Shown: positions 1-6,830 of the stretch, piece by piece | How the letters are laid out: each line of letters begins with the position of its first letter | How positions within the stretch are numbered: position 1 is the stretch's first letter | NCBI GenBank assembly: GCA_031257655.1 | Contig: JAIROF010000018.1 | Span: 1-20,075, forward strand | Direction: 5' to 3' | Length of the DNA: 20,075 nt | From: Prevotellaceae bacterium | Lineage (GTDB): Bacteria; Bacteroidota; Bacteroidia; Bacteroidales; UBA932 | Notes under the pieces: generated by a model | What the model was told of the DNA's origin: nothing | What the model saw: the letters and a program-made list of their open reading frames with translations, nothing else | Database searches by the model: none | Program-made: the position numbers and the translations under genes

Positions 1-1136
1 GTTACGCTGCTGTCTACGGATGCCGTGTAGGGTATAGCCGCGCTAATCCACCTTGCGTAGAGCGTCTTGTCTGCGGTTACCTTGCCGGTGGGGAAGCTCC
101 AAAGCGCGGTAAGCCCGGCGTCGCCGTACCATCCGGCAAAGGTGTAGCCCTCCCTTGTTGGGCTTGCCGGACGCGCCACCGTGTGGTTGGCCTCCACCGT
201 TTGGGGGTCGACGGCGCTGCCGCCGTTGCTATTGAAGGATACCTTGCAGGTGGGCTCACCGGTGCTAATCCACTTGGCGTGGAGCGTCGTTTCTTTGGTC
301 ACCTTGCCGGCGGGGAAGCTCCAAAGCGCGGTAAGCCCGGCATCGGCGTACCATCCGGCAAAGGTGTATCCCGCTCTTGTTGGGTTGGCCGGACGCGCTA
401 TCGTGCCGTTTGCTGCCACCGTCTGGGGGTCGACCGTGCTGCCGCCGTTGCTGTTAAAGGATACCGTGTAGGCGGTCGTTCCGGCGGCAATCCACTTTGC
501 GTAGAGCGTCATGTTGCCGGTCACCTTGCCGGAGGAGAAGCTCCAGGGAGTGGCAAGCCCGGCGTCGCCGTACCATCCGGAAAAGGCGTAGCCCGCTTTT
601 GTTGGGTTGGCCGGACGCGCTATCGCGCTGTTGTCCGCCACCGTTTGGGGGTCAACGAGGCTGCCGCCGTTGCTGTTAAAGGATACCGTCCTGGTGGCTG
701 TTCCGGAGCCAATCCACTTGGCGTAGAGCGTTCGGGATGCGGTAACCTTGTCGGTGGGGAAGTTCCAAAGCGTGGTAAGCCCCGCATCGCTGTACCATCC
801 GGCAAAGGTGCTGCTCGCTTTTGTCGGGGTTGCCGGGCGAGCCACCGTGCCGTCTTTCGCCACCGTCTGGGCATCGACGGCGCTGCCCTCGTTGCTGTTA
901 AAGGACACCGTGTAGGTGGTTGTTCCGCTGCCCATCCAGCGCGCGTAGAGCTTCATGTTGCCGGCCACCTTGTCGGTGGGGAAGTTCCACAGCTTGGTAA
1001 GCCCCGCGTCGCTGTACCATCCGGCAAAGGTGTTGCTCGCCTTTGTCGGGGCGGCAGGGGCGGTGGCAACGCCGCCGGGCAGCACCGCCTGGGCGGCAAC
1101 GGCGCTGCCCCCGCTGCTCTCAAAGGTGACGCTGTA
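1..1136 (-). repeat. Tandem 222-bp repeats encoding Listeria-Bacteroides (InlB B-type) units
   Basis: Five full units and part of a sixth lie head to tail: 1136-915, 914-693, 692-471, 470-249, 248-27 and 26-1. The landmark GTACCATCCGG on the + strand recurs at 126, 348, 570, 792 and 1014, exactly 222 bases apart with no indel. Each unit encodes 74 residues. The constant spacing with scattered substitutions suggests copy-number change by unequal recombination within the gene. Confidence 0.93.
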
Positions 1137-2927
1137 GCGGATGGCGAGCTTCCCCAGCGAAAGCCCGCTTACGCTGCCAAAGTTCAGCCCATCGGCAACG
1201 TCTGCCGAAACGGCGTATTCGCCCGCGCCAACGGGAGGGGTGACGCTTCCGCTGTACTTCACCGTGATGGCGCCCATGCCGTCGTAATTGTCCTCCTTTG
1301 GCGACACGGAAACGGCGTGCGGCAAGCCGTCGTAGGTAGCGCTGGCGCTTGCCGGGTAGGAGAGGTGCGCCACCGTCGGCTTAATCTTGTTGATGGTGAG
1401 CGTGCCAAGCCAGAGATCGGTTACCGCGCTGAAGTTCGCCCCCTCCGCGATGTTCACCGCAATGTCGTAAACGCCTGCGCCGACGGGGCTGCCCGTCGAC
1501 CGGCCGTTGTACTTCACCGTCACTGCCCCCAGGCCGCCGAGCTTGCTGTTCGTCAGCGACGCCGTAACGGTATGAGCAGCTCCGTCGTAGCTGCAGGTTA
1601 GCCCGCCGCTCGACGCTATGCTGAAGTGCCCCTTCGTTGGCGTAGCCTTGCGGATGGTCAGCGTCCCCACCGCAATGCTGGTGTCTCGAAAGCCCGAGGC
1701 GGCTGTGTAATCTATGCCGGCCGAAACGGAGTACGTGCCCGCGCCGGTGGGGAGCGCCGTTGTCTTGGCGTAGCTGGTGCCGTTCACGCCCGTATAGTAG
1801 GGGCCTACGACGGAGCACGCATCGGCAAATTCGGACCGCAGCTTTACCGTGCCAATCCCATGCGGAGAGCCGTCGTAAATCACGCTGCTGTCCTTTGCGC
1901 CGCTAAAATCCGACACGGTGATGAGGCCTTTGTAGGGCAATATGTTAAAATCCTGCCACCCCTCAGTTGCCCTGTAGATAGAGAGCAACCGGGGTGGGAC
2001 AAGTAAGGTAATTGAAGAAGTAGGACTCGGAAAAACATACTTCATTACTATATCTTGCGGTATATCACTCAAGTTGATAACCGTCTTCAGCTTGCTGCAG
2101 TTGAAAAAAGTTGTGGCCTGGTCTGCAGTAAGAGTAGTAAATGTCCCCCCTCCGGAAAAAGTAACGGAGGTCAACCCTTTACAATCCATAAAAGCCTCAT
2201 AACCAAGGTTTGTCCCCTTTGGAATGGTAATGGATGTCAGCCCTTCACAGCCCTCAAAACCGTAGTTGCCGATACTCCTCAGGCTTTCTGGCAAAGTAAT
2301 GGACTTCAACGAAGTACAGTAGTAAAAACCAGATTCGCCGATAGCCAACAAACCTTTTGGCAAAGTAATGGAGGTCAATTTTTTGCATCCATAAAAAGCC
2401 GCATAGCCGATATATTCCACACTTTTAGGAATGGCAACGGAGGTCAGCGTGGTGCAGGATGCAAAAGTGCTCCTGGCGATGCTCGTTACCCCCTCGGGAA
2501 TGGCAATGGAGGTCAGCGCACTGCAGCTCTGAAAAGCGAAACTCCCGATGCTCGTCACCGTCGTAGGAATGCCAACGGAGGTCAGCGTAGTACATCCGCT
2601 AAAAGCATTTCTGCCAATCTTTGTTATTCCCACCTCTATAGCTACAGCTCTAATATTGCCCACAGAAGATACCCATGGTATATCGCTGTAGCTGTAATCT
2701 GCCATCGCACCGGAGCCGCTAATGGTCAGGGTCAAGCTGGTGCCGCTGCCGGTGATGGCCCACTTGCAGTTTTCTCCGCAGCTGCCGGTTTGGGCAAGCG
2801 CTATGCTCGCGCTAGCGCAGCTGCAGAGCAGCAGCACAAAAAACCTTTTTATGTTCTCGATGTTTTCCGAGCGAATATGAGAATTATCCAACCTTTGGCG
2901 GTTGAACAAGCTGTTGAATGTAAACAT
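1..2927 (-). CDS. Secreted BspA-like LRR / MBG / Listeria-Bacteroides repeat surface protein (partial, C-terminus off window)
   Basis: The reading frame is open from ATG at 2927 to the left edge (975 codons), so the 3' end is missing. Residues 1-42 form a secretion signal: a charged N-region, then FFVLLLCSCASASIALA with likely cleavage before QTG. Residues of about 75-320 carry BspA-type leucine-rich repeats (LRR_5 family) such as LTSIAIPEGVTSIA, with a 23-residue period. Residues of about 338-597 hold three MBG-like domains (TYDGLPHAVSV, VGAGEYAVS, LTINK motifs). From residue 598 come five 74-residue Listeria-Bacteroides repeats (FNSNGGS, DPQTV, AGWYGDAGL, LYAKWI) and the start of a sixth. 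Proteins of this build are exported and cell-surface bound in Bacteroidales and Listeria, acting in adhesion or host and matrix contact; that role is inferred. An anchoring or type IX sorting domain would be in the missing part. The next gene upstream (higBA side) is far away, so it is probably monocistronic. No promoter is clear within 100 bases of the start. Confidence 0.9.
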   Translation of the reverse strand, partial: MFTFNSLFNRQRLDNSHIRSENIENIKRFFVLLLCSCASASIALAQTGSCGENCKWAITGSGTSLTLTISGSGAMADYSYSDIPWVSSVGNIRAVAIEVGITKIGRNAFSGCTTLTSVGIPTTVTSIGSFAFQSCSALTSIAIPEGVTSIARSTFASCTTLTSVAIPKSVEYIGYAAFYGCKKLTSITLPKGLLAIGESGFYYCTSLKSITLPESLRSIGNYGFEGCEGLTSITIPKGTNLGYEAFMDCKGLTSVTFSGGGTFTTLTADQATTFFNCSKLKTVINLSDIPQDIVMKYVFPSPTSSITLLVPPRLLSIYRATEGWQDFNILPYKGLITVSDFSGAKDSSVIYDGSPHGIGTVKLRSEFADACSVVGPYYTGVNGTSYAKTTALPTGAGTYSVSAGIDYTAASGFRDTSIAVGTLTIRKATPTKGHFSIASSGGLTCSYDGAAHTVTASLTNSKLGGLGAVTVKYNGRSTGSPVGAGVYDIAVNIAEGANFSAVTDLWLGTLTINKIKPTVAHLSYPASASATYDGLPHAVSVSPKEDNYDGMGAITVKYSGSVTPPVGAGEYAVSADVADGLNFGSVSGLSLGKLAIRYSVTFESSGGSAVAAQAVLPGGVATAPAAPTKASNTFAGWYSDAGLTKLWNFPTDKVAGNMKLYARWMGSGTTTYTVSFNSNEGSAVDAQTVAKDGTVARPATPTKASSTFAGWYSDAGLTTLWNFPTDKVTASRTLYAKWIGSGTATRTVSFNSNGGSLVDPQTVADNSAIARPANPTKAGYAFSGWYGDAGLATPWSFSSGKVTGNMTLYAKWIAAGTTAYTVSFNSNGGSTVDPQTVAANGTIARPANPTRAGYTFAGWYADAGLTALWSFPAGKVTKETTLHAKWISTGEPTCKVSFNSNGGSAVDPQTVEANHTVARPASPTREGYTFAGWYGDAGLTALWSFPTGKVTADKTLYARWISAAIPYTASVDSSV
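2160..2640 (-). repeat. 69-bp tandem repeats encoding BspA-type LRRs
   Basis: The landmark AAYGG (start of the LTS codons on the opposite strand) occurs on the + strand at 2229, 2298, 2367, 2436, 2505 and 2574, exactly 69 bases (23 codons) apart. A diverged member lies at 2163 (66 bases). The array encodes the LRR_5 section of the surface protein. It is more AT-rich and more diverged than the downstream 222-bp array. Confidence 0.88.
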
Positions 2928-3644
2928 TTTGAATGATTTTATTTTGTAAATTAAGTAGAACCGGCGTTTTTTATCGACGAGCAGCACAGCTGATACAAAA
3001 TTCCATTACTTCTGTATTTTCTCACCCTGTGATTAGGCGTGAGTCGCCCCCGTGCAGCCGAGGTCAGCGCCCCGCCGCAAGGCGCCCCGCCACAAGGCGC
3101 ATCGCTGTGAGTGCGCCCAAAAAGCGCAGGTGTTGACTTCTCACAGCGCGCAGGCCTTGGGGATGGCGGTATTTGCGACCGGGCAATACAGCCCTGTAGC
3201 CTGTGAGAATCCGGAAAAACGCTTGTAAAAGCTGGTGGAAAATTGAAAAACTCCTCAGCGCTAACCGCACACCGCCGCCATTGTCAAGCTGTGGAAGCGG
3301 AGCAGCGCTGTGAATACGGGTGCGCGCTCGAAAGCTGCCGCAACCCAAAAGCTGCGGGCACGCAAAAGCAGCGGGCACGCAAAAGCAGCGCTACAAAAAT
3401 GCGTCCTTTCGGTAGAGTAGCGGCCTGCTAACAGTAAGCGCGCGCCTTACGCAGCTTGCTAAGCGGGGCGTGAGGGTGGGTGGGTGTATGAGCATGAACG
3501 GAGGTGGAGGCGGAGGTAGTACGCACACGCGAGCGGCGTCGGCACAGCGGTGGCCGTGCAAACGGTTAGAAACAAATTCTTGGATAGTATAAGTAAAGCT
3601 CATTTTTTTCAAACTAAAGATGCCTATGTTTTTTTTGAATTTTA
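2928..3644. other. Gene-poor intergenic stretch with short tandem and inverted repeats
   Basis: I see no credible gene here. It holds a 15-bp tandem duplication (3067-3096, gcgccccgccRcaag), an inverted repeat CGCTGTGAG (3103-3111) / CTCACAGCG (3140-3148) with a nested TGCGC/GCGCA stem, and a 17-bp tandem pair (3354-3370, 3371-3387, gcgggcacgcaaaagca). ORFs in this stretch have repeat-driven composition (poly-Pro, Arg-rich) and no family signal. Confidence 0.6.
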
Positions 3645-3652
3645 CAAAGGTA
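3645..3652 (-). promoter_or_regulatory. Orphan TACCTTTG box pointing left
   Basis: The minus strand reads TACCTTTG, a perfect match to the Bacteroidota -7 consensus TAnnTTTG. No TTTG sits at the usual 19-20 bases upstream; the nearest one is 23 bases away (3676-3679). No convincing gene follows before the surface-protein start at 2927, more than 700 bases further on. It could be a remnant of a lost gene's promoter or the start of a long leader. Confidence 0.35.
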
Positions 3653-3824
3653 CAAGATATATAGAAAACCAACGACAAACCATCAGCTAAAAAATGCTGG
3701 CCAAACAATTAATTGGCGAAAGCAGCGTTAAGGATAAAGGGCTTTACTTTACTATCAACCAGCAACATAAAAGAAATTTTTACATAAAGCAGAATCGTTC
3801 GGCGCACAAAAAACTCAAAAAGCC

Positions 3825-3936
3825 CCCGCTCGGCGTAGCGTCTACGCTACGTCGGGTTAAAAGCAAGGCTCCAGCCTTGCAAATACGATACAACGTGCCT
3901 CGGCGTTCTCTCCGCAGGCAGCCCGCAGGGACGCTC
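3825..3936 (+). repeat. Dispersed repeat module B, copy 1
   Basis: About 110 bases beginning CCCCGCTCGGCGTAGCG match 15457-15566 closely by eye. The module contains two hairpins: CGTAGCG-TCTA-CGCTACG and AAGGCT-CC-AGCCTT. It ends with CTCTCCGCAGGCAG. A truncated inverted copy is at about 10882-10915. It encodes nothing recognisable. Confidence 0.8.
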
Positions 3937-3987
3937 TTTCTGCGCAACATGAGCTATCAAATGCAATCGTTGAGCACAGCAAAAACC

Positions 3988-4161
3988 GGTAGCGTCATAA
4001 ATTGTAGGGGGCGAAAAACCTAATTTACACCTAATTTTTCTAACAAAACAACCTCAGTAGCAGGGAGATATAGTAGAAATAACAACCTCATTAACCTCAT
4101 TAATGTAAATGATTTATAATCAGCATAATAATTACCATCTTATACAATTTATGACATTACC
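3988..4161 (+). mobile_element. MITE-like element, 174 bp, with 18-bp terminal inverted repeats (copy 1)
   Basis: The left end GGTAGCGTCATAAATTGT and the right end ACAATTTATGACATTACC are imperfect inverted repeats (about 17/18). The interior has no coding capacity and includes two tandem copies of AACCTCATT. A 182-bp relative lies at 19693-19874 in the opposite orientation, with three AACCTCATT copies. Size, inverted termini and multiple copies fit a non-autonomous miniature element. No clear target-site duplication is visible. Confidence 0.72.
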
Positions 4162-4193
4162 AAAAAAAATGACGGAAGTCCCGCTCCGTCATT
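4162..4193 (-). terminator. Intrinsic terminator of the dehydrogenase gene
   Basis: Read on the minus strand, AATGACGGA, an 8-base loop, then TCCGTCATT is followed by a run of T (the A-run at 4162-4169 on +). It lies 55 bases past the stop codon of the gene at 4248-5528. The same hairpin with the loop core GCGGGACT recurs at about 11304-11330, so the terminator itself belongs to a dispersed repeat. Confidence 0.8.
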
Positions 4194-4200
4194 GGTAGTG

Positions 4201-4240
4201 TCGACTTCTGTCGACTTCAATCGACTTCTGTCGACTTCAA
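4201..4240. repeat. Exact 20-bp tandem duplication
   Basis: TCGACTTCTGTCGACTTCAA is present twice in direct succession (4201-4220, 4221-4240). Each unit also contains TCGACTTC twice, giving four SalI-type GTCGAC/TCGACTT cores. It sits between the stop codon at 4248 and the terminator hairpin, so it is in the 3' untranslated region of the dehydrogenase transcript. Confidence 0.9.
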
Positions 4241-4247
4241 AGGCATT

Positions 4248-5528
4248 TTAGCCGGTCGGCAGCAAGCCGGCATTTGCCAGCAGGTACTCCTCGGCCTCCA
4301 CGCTCCACAGGCCCTTGTTATCTTCGCAAAGCTGCGCCAGCGCTGCAAATACGGGGTTCTGCTTCCCCTTTTCGGCAAAATCGGCAATAGGGGTAAGCGG
4401 CATGTCGATGTGCGTGTAGATAAGCTTTTTCCCGCCGGGAATTTGCGGCAACGTGAGCGTAGCGTCAACAACCGCGTTGAGGCCGCCAACGTGCGTCACT
4501 AAGCCCGCAGGGTCTAAGCCCTCGCTCATCATCTGCAGCGCCTCCTTCATGTCGTCGGTGTTGCCGCCGCTGGTGCCCACAACGTGGGTCGAGGCGTAGT
4601 GCACGTTGTAAAAGTTGAACAGCGTCTTAAAGTCGCTTTTGGCGGGGCCGGCAAAAAAGTTCAGGCACCCGTCGTAGCACAGAATGGCGTCGGCCTGCTC
4701 CACCACCGGCGCTACCGGTGCAAAGACAAACACATCGTTGTAGCCCTTCCCTCCCGTCAGCGCCTTCAGCGTAGCCACCGCGTCGCCGCCGGAGGTGTTG
4801 ACGTACCGCAGCTCAATGCCATTTTTTGCGGCCTCCTCCGGAGGGTAGAGCATCGACGCGCGGTCAAGCCGCGTTTGGTCGATATCCGTCACCACCAGCA
4901 GACGAGGCTTGCGGTCGCGGCGGCGAATGGCGTAGCTGATGGCCGCCAGACCCATGGGGCCTACGCCGGCGAGTATCGCCATGTTCCCACCATCCGCAAT
5001 CTCCATGCTGTGCACGTACGAGCCGGGCGTCGTGTGGTAGCTGGCGTGCATGGCGCCAATCACGCACGACAGCGGCTCCGAAAGCGACGCCGGGTAGTAG
5101 CCCCTACCCGCGTAGCGCAGCAGGCAACCCTGCTCCATCACCTCTCGCGGCATGATTACGTAGGTTGCGTCCCCGCCAACGTAGCGGTAGGAGTAGCCCG
5201 GTGCGCTAAGGATGCCCACGGGTCCTTGCGCATAGTTGAGCGCCGGCTGAATGGAGAACTTATCGCCCGCAGAAAAGTGCGCTTGCCACCGCGCGCCAAC
5301 CTCCACCACCTCCCCCGCAAACTCGTGACCGATGATTGTGGGGTGCCGGCCAATATCGCGAGGTACGCGCTTGTGCACGTCGGCCTCGTGCAACGCTTTG
5401 TACGACGACATGCAAAGGCTGTCGCAAACAACTTTTGCCAAAATTTCGTCCTCGCTAATCGCCGGAAGCTCAAACTCCTCCAGCCGAAGATCGTTTTTAC
5501 CGTATAGCCTCACTGCTTTCGTTTTCAT
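4248..5528 (-). CDS. Zinc-type MDR dehydrogenase, L-sorbose-1-phosphate reductase-like
   Basis: The product is 426 residues of the medium-chain dehydrogenase/reductase superfamily. The GroES-like N-terminal part (about 1-150) has the GHEFAGEVVEVGA signature. The Rossmann part carries AGVGPMGLAAISYA for NAD(P) binding, followed by VVTDIDQTRLDRA. Length and motifs best fit the SorE/L-sorbose-1-phosphate reductase subgroup, which reduces a ketose phosphate to a hexitol phosphate in the cytoplasm; substrate assignment is an inference. The open frame extends to 5669, but ATG 5528 (MKTKAVRLYG) is preferred because the family begins there and the promoter at 5624-5654 lies downstream of the longer start. 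A terminator follows at 4162-4193, so the gene is probably monocistronic. No sugar transporter or kinase neighbour helps to fix the substrate. Confidence 0.85.
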   Translation of the reverse strand: MKTKAVRLYGKNDLRLEEFELPAISEDEILAKVVCDSLCMSSYKALHEADVHKRVPRDIGRHPTIIGHEFAGEVVEVGARWQAHFSAGDKFSIQPALNYAQGPVGILSAPGYSYRYVGGDATYVIMPREVMEQGCLLRYAGRGYYPASLSEPLSCVIGAMHASYHTTPGSYVHSMEIADGGNMAILAGVGPMGLAAISYAIRRRDRKPRLLVVTDIDQTRLDRASMLYPPEEAAKNGIELRYVNTSGGDAVATLKALTGGKGYNDVFVFAPVAPVVEQADAILCYDGCLNFFAGPAKSDFKTLFNFYNVHYASTHVVGTSGGNTDDMKEALQMMSEGLDPAGLVTHVGGLNAVVDATLTLPQIPGGKKLIYTHIDMPLTPIADFAEKGKQNPVFAALAQLCEDNKGLWSVEAEEYLLANAGLLPTG

Positions 5529-5623
5529 TGGATATATATTTTTTTTTGAATAGGAGCTTTGTACAAGGCTCGCGCTTGGATCGCGCTTAATTTGCCTTGG
5601 CGCTGCTCTATGAAAATGAGCTG

Positions 5624-5654
5624 CAAAGGTAAATAAAATTTGGCGCAGAGCAAA
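5624..5654 (-). promoter_or_regulatory. Bacteroidota promoter of the dehydrogenase gene
   Basis: The minus strand reads TTTG (5654-5651), 19 bases, then TACCTTTG (5631-5624), a full match to the TTTG-N19/20-TAnnTTTG consensus. The leader to ATG 5528 would be about 90 bases. Repeat module A ends 15 bases upstream of the -33 box. Confidence 0.8.
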
Positions 5655-5669
5655 AAAGGTCGACTCCAA

Positions 5670-5700
5670 GGCTAATTCTTTTTTGGAGGTGCTATGAAAA
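5670..5700 (-). repeat. Dispersed module A, copy 1 (upstream of dehydrogenase promoter)
   Basis: On the minus strand this reads TTTTCATAGCACCTC, an A-rich tract, then GAATTAGCC. It points toward the dehydrogenase gene and ends 15 bases before its -33 box. Confidence 0.85.
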
Positions 5701-5817
5701 ATAGTTGGCGGTACGATAAAGTGAAAAATCCTTGTTTTTGATACCGTAATTATTTGGCAAGCAATTCACCGCTGGCGAATACGTTGACCTGCCGGGTAAG
5801 CTTCATAAGCATTGCAT

Positions 5818-6129
5818 TCAAAACATTGCCGCAGCCTTGCGTATTTTTGACAGGCGGGCAAGAAGAGATTTATCACGGCTTGCCACCTGCAAATTATACT
5901 CGGTTTGAATATTAATGAGCGAATACGCCGGAACTCCCAAGGCGGCTTCAAACATCATTGCCGTGGTGGTAGTAAGCGGGCGGCGTTCGTTAAGTATATC
6001 ATTTAACACCTTGTACGACATACCCATTTGCTTGGATAGTTGGCTTTGTGAAAGCTTACGGTATTCAATTTCGTCTTTCAGCACTTCGCCCGGATGCGTG
6101 GGCGTAAATCCAAATTTAATGTTTGCCAT
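5818..6129 (-). CDS. higA: HigA-family antitoxin (XRE helix-turn-helix)
   Basis: This 103-residue protein begins with the HigA signature (FTPTHPGEVLKDEIE) and has a helix-turn-helix at about residues 26-50 (LSQSQLSKQMGMSYKVLNDILN), then the ERRPLT segment typical of the family. It should bind and neutralise the HigB mRNase and, with HigB, repress the operon by binding its promoter. It starts 6 bases after the toxin stop codon, in the toxin-first order characteristic of hig loci. Base composition is more AT-rich than the metabolic genes around it, which fits horizontal gain. The C-terminal part (YNLQVASRDKSLLARLSKIRK) is basic. The symbol reflects family membership; no activity can be read from sequence. 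Confidence 0.9.
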   Translation of the reverse strand: MANIKFGFTPTHPGEVLKDEIEYRKLSQSQLSKQMGMSYKVLNDILNERRPLTTTTAMMFEAALGVPAYSLINIQTEYNLQVASRDKSLLARLSKIRKAAAMF

Positions 6130-6135
6130 AATATT

Positions 6136-6453
6136 TTACTTGTAATGGTTTGACAATTCTACAATATTACATATCGTTACAGCTGCTGCGGAAGTTCCTT
6201 TGGTCGTTTTGAACTCAATACGGTATTGGTCGTTTACGCGAACGGATTCCAGCCCCTCTTTGTCGCCGTGCAAGGCTTCATACTGCAAGCCGTTGTACCT
6301 TAAAAGATCTTCAACGCATGAAACGGACTTCAATATGATGATTGTTTTTTTGTGCTTCGCGGCAATTTGCGGTTGAAAAAGATGTTTTTTATCCCTTGTC
6401 GCACCCGTGCAGTACAGCTCTTCCAAGTACTTTTTACCAAACGTTACTTCCAT
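6136..6453 (-). CDS. higB: HigB-family toxin (RelE/ParE superfamily mRNA interferase)
   Basis: This 105-residue protein has the RelE/HigB fold signature near the C-terminus: LHGDKEGLESVRVNDQYRIEF (residues about 61-81), then ICNIVELSNHYK. HigB toxins cut mRNA at the ribosome. The central LKSVSCVEDLLRYNGLQYEAL matches the usual helical region. It is the first gene of the operon and higA follows after 6 bases. Unusually for this phylum, an AAGGAG Shine-Dalgarno motif lies 7 bases before the ATG (TTAAGGAGCGAAAATG). The promoter at 6474-6505 carries a 10-bp palindrome overlapping the -7 box, a plausible operator for autoregulation. The gene appears intact, with no frameshift. Confidence 0.9.
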   Translation of the reverse strand: MEVTFGKKYLEELYCTGATRDKKHLFQPQIAAKHKKTIIILKSVSCVEDLLRYNGLQYEALHGDKEGLESVRVNDQYRIEFKTTKGTSAAAVTICNIVELSNHYK

Positions 6454-6473
6454 TTTCGCTCCTTAAATTGTGA

Positions 6474-6505
6474 CAAAGATAGCGCTATTTTTGTTATTCC
6501 GCAAT
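6474..6505 (-). promoter_or_regulatory. higBA promoter with overlapping palindromic operator
   Basis: The minus strand has ATTG (6505-6502), 20 bases, then TATCTTTG (6481-6474), matching the -33/-7 consensus. The perfect palindrome ATAGCGCTAT (6479-6488) overlaps the upstream edge of the -7 box, where HigA binding would block polymerase. The start codon lies 21 bases downstream of the -7 box. Confidence 0.75.
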
Positions 6506-6575
6506 AAAAGTGGATATTTTCATGCGATGCATCACGCCAGGCAAAAAGAAAAATTTGTTGGTAGAAAGCGGGAAC

Positions 6576-6627
6576 ACCCAACCCCATTGGGTATTTTTTT
6601 CCTCCCCCTCGTTTCCTAACGAGGGGG
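6576..6627 (+). terminator. Terminator-like hairpin pair
   Basis: ACCCAA-CCCCA-TTGGGT (6576-6592) is followed by ATTTTTTT on the + strand, the form of an intrinsic terminator. Directly after it lies a perfect 10-bp stem, CCCCCTCGTT-TCCT-AACGAGGGGG (6604-6627). No + strand gene is visible upstream. The pair may insulate higBA from the metallophosphoesterase transcript arriving on the other strand. Confidence 0.5.
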
Positions 6628-6659
6628 AAATGGTCTTACGTTTTTAACGTTGTCCCCCG

Positions 6660-6830
6660 TATGGCAGTGGTATGGCAGGAGATTCCTCCACTCCGCGCAC
6701 GCGCCTTCCCTCCGCAGGCCTTCCCGCAGGGGACGGCACTTGAAAACGCCTCCGGAGTTTTCCGGGGAAGAGGGAAGCGAATCCGACGTATCCGTATGCT
6801 AAAGCATACGGTTAAGCAAGTGTCGCCCCC
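6660..6830. repeat. Dispersed repeat modules between higBA and the phosphoesterase
   Basis: The stretch is built of modules found elsewhere in the window: GTATGGCAGTGGTATGGC (about 6659-6676, also about 8350 and, diverged, 10788), CTCCGCAGGCCTTCCCGCAG (compare 3909-3930 and 15541-15560), and the palindrome CCGTATGCTAAAGCATACGG (about 6797-6816), the reverse complement of copies near 10830 and 15581. No gene is seen. Confidence 0.65.

Noticed and set aside
1..1136. CRISPR array as an explanation of the regular repeats
   Set aside because: The period is 222 bases with in-frame coding units and no unique spacers; no cas genes are near.
183..1601. 472-codon ORF on the + strand
   Set aside because: It is the antisense shadow of the in-frame 222-bp repeat array and MBG domains, which match known families on the minus strand.
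3694..4023. 109-codon ORF on the + strand
   Set aside because: It runs through dispersed module B and into the MITE-like element; the Lys/Arg-rich product has no family signal.
4584..5507. 307-codon ORF on the + strand opposite the dehydrogenase
   Set aside because: Antisense shadow; Arg/Val/His-rich and without motifs.
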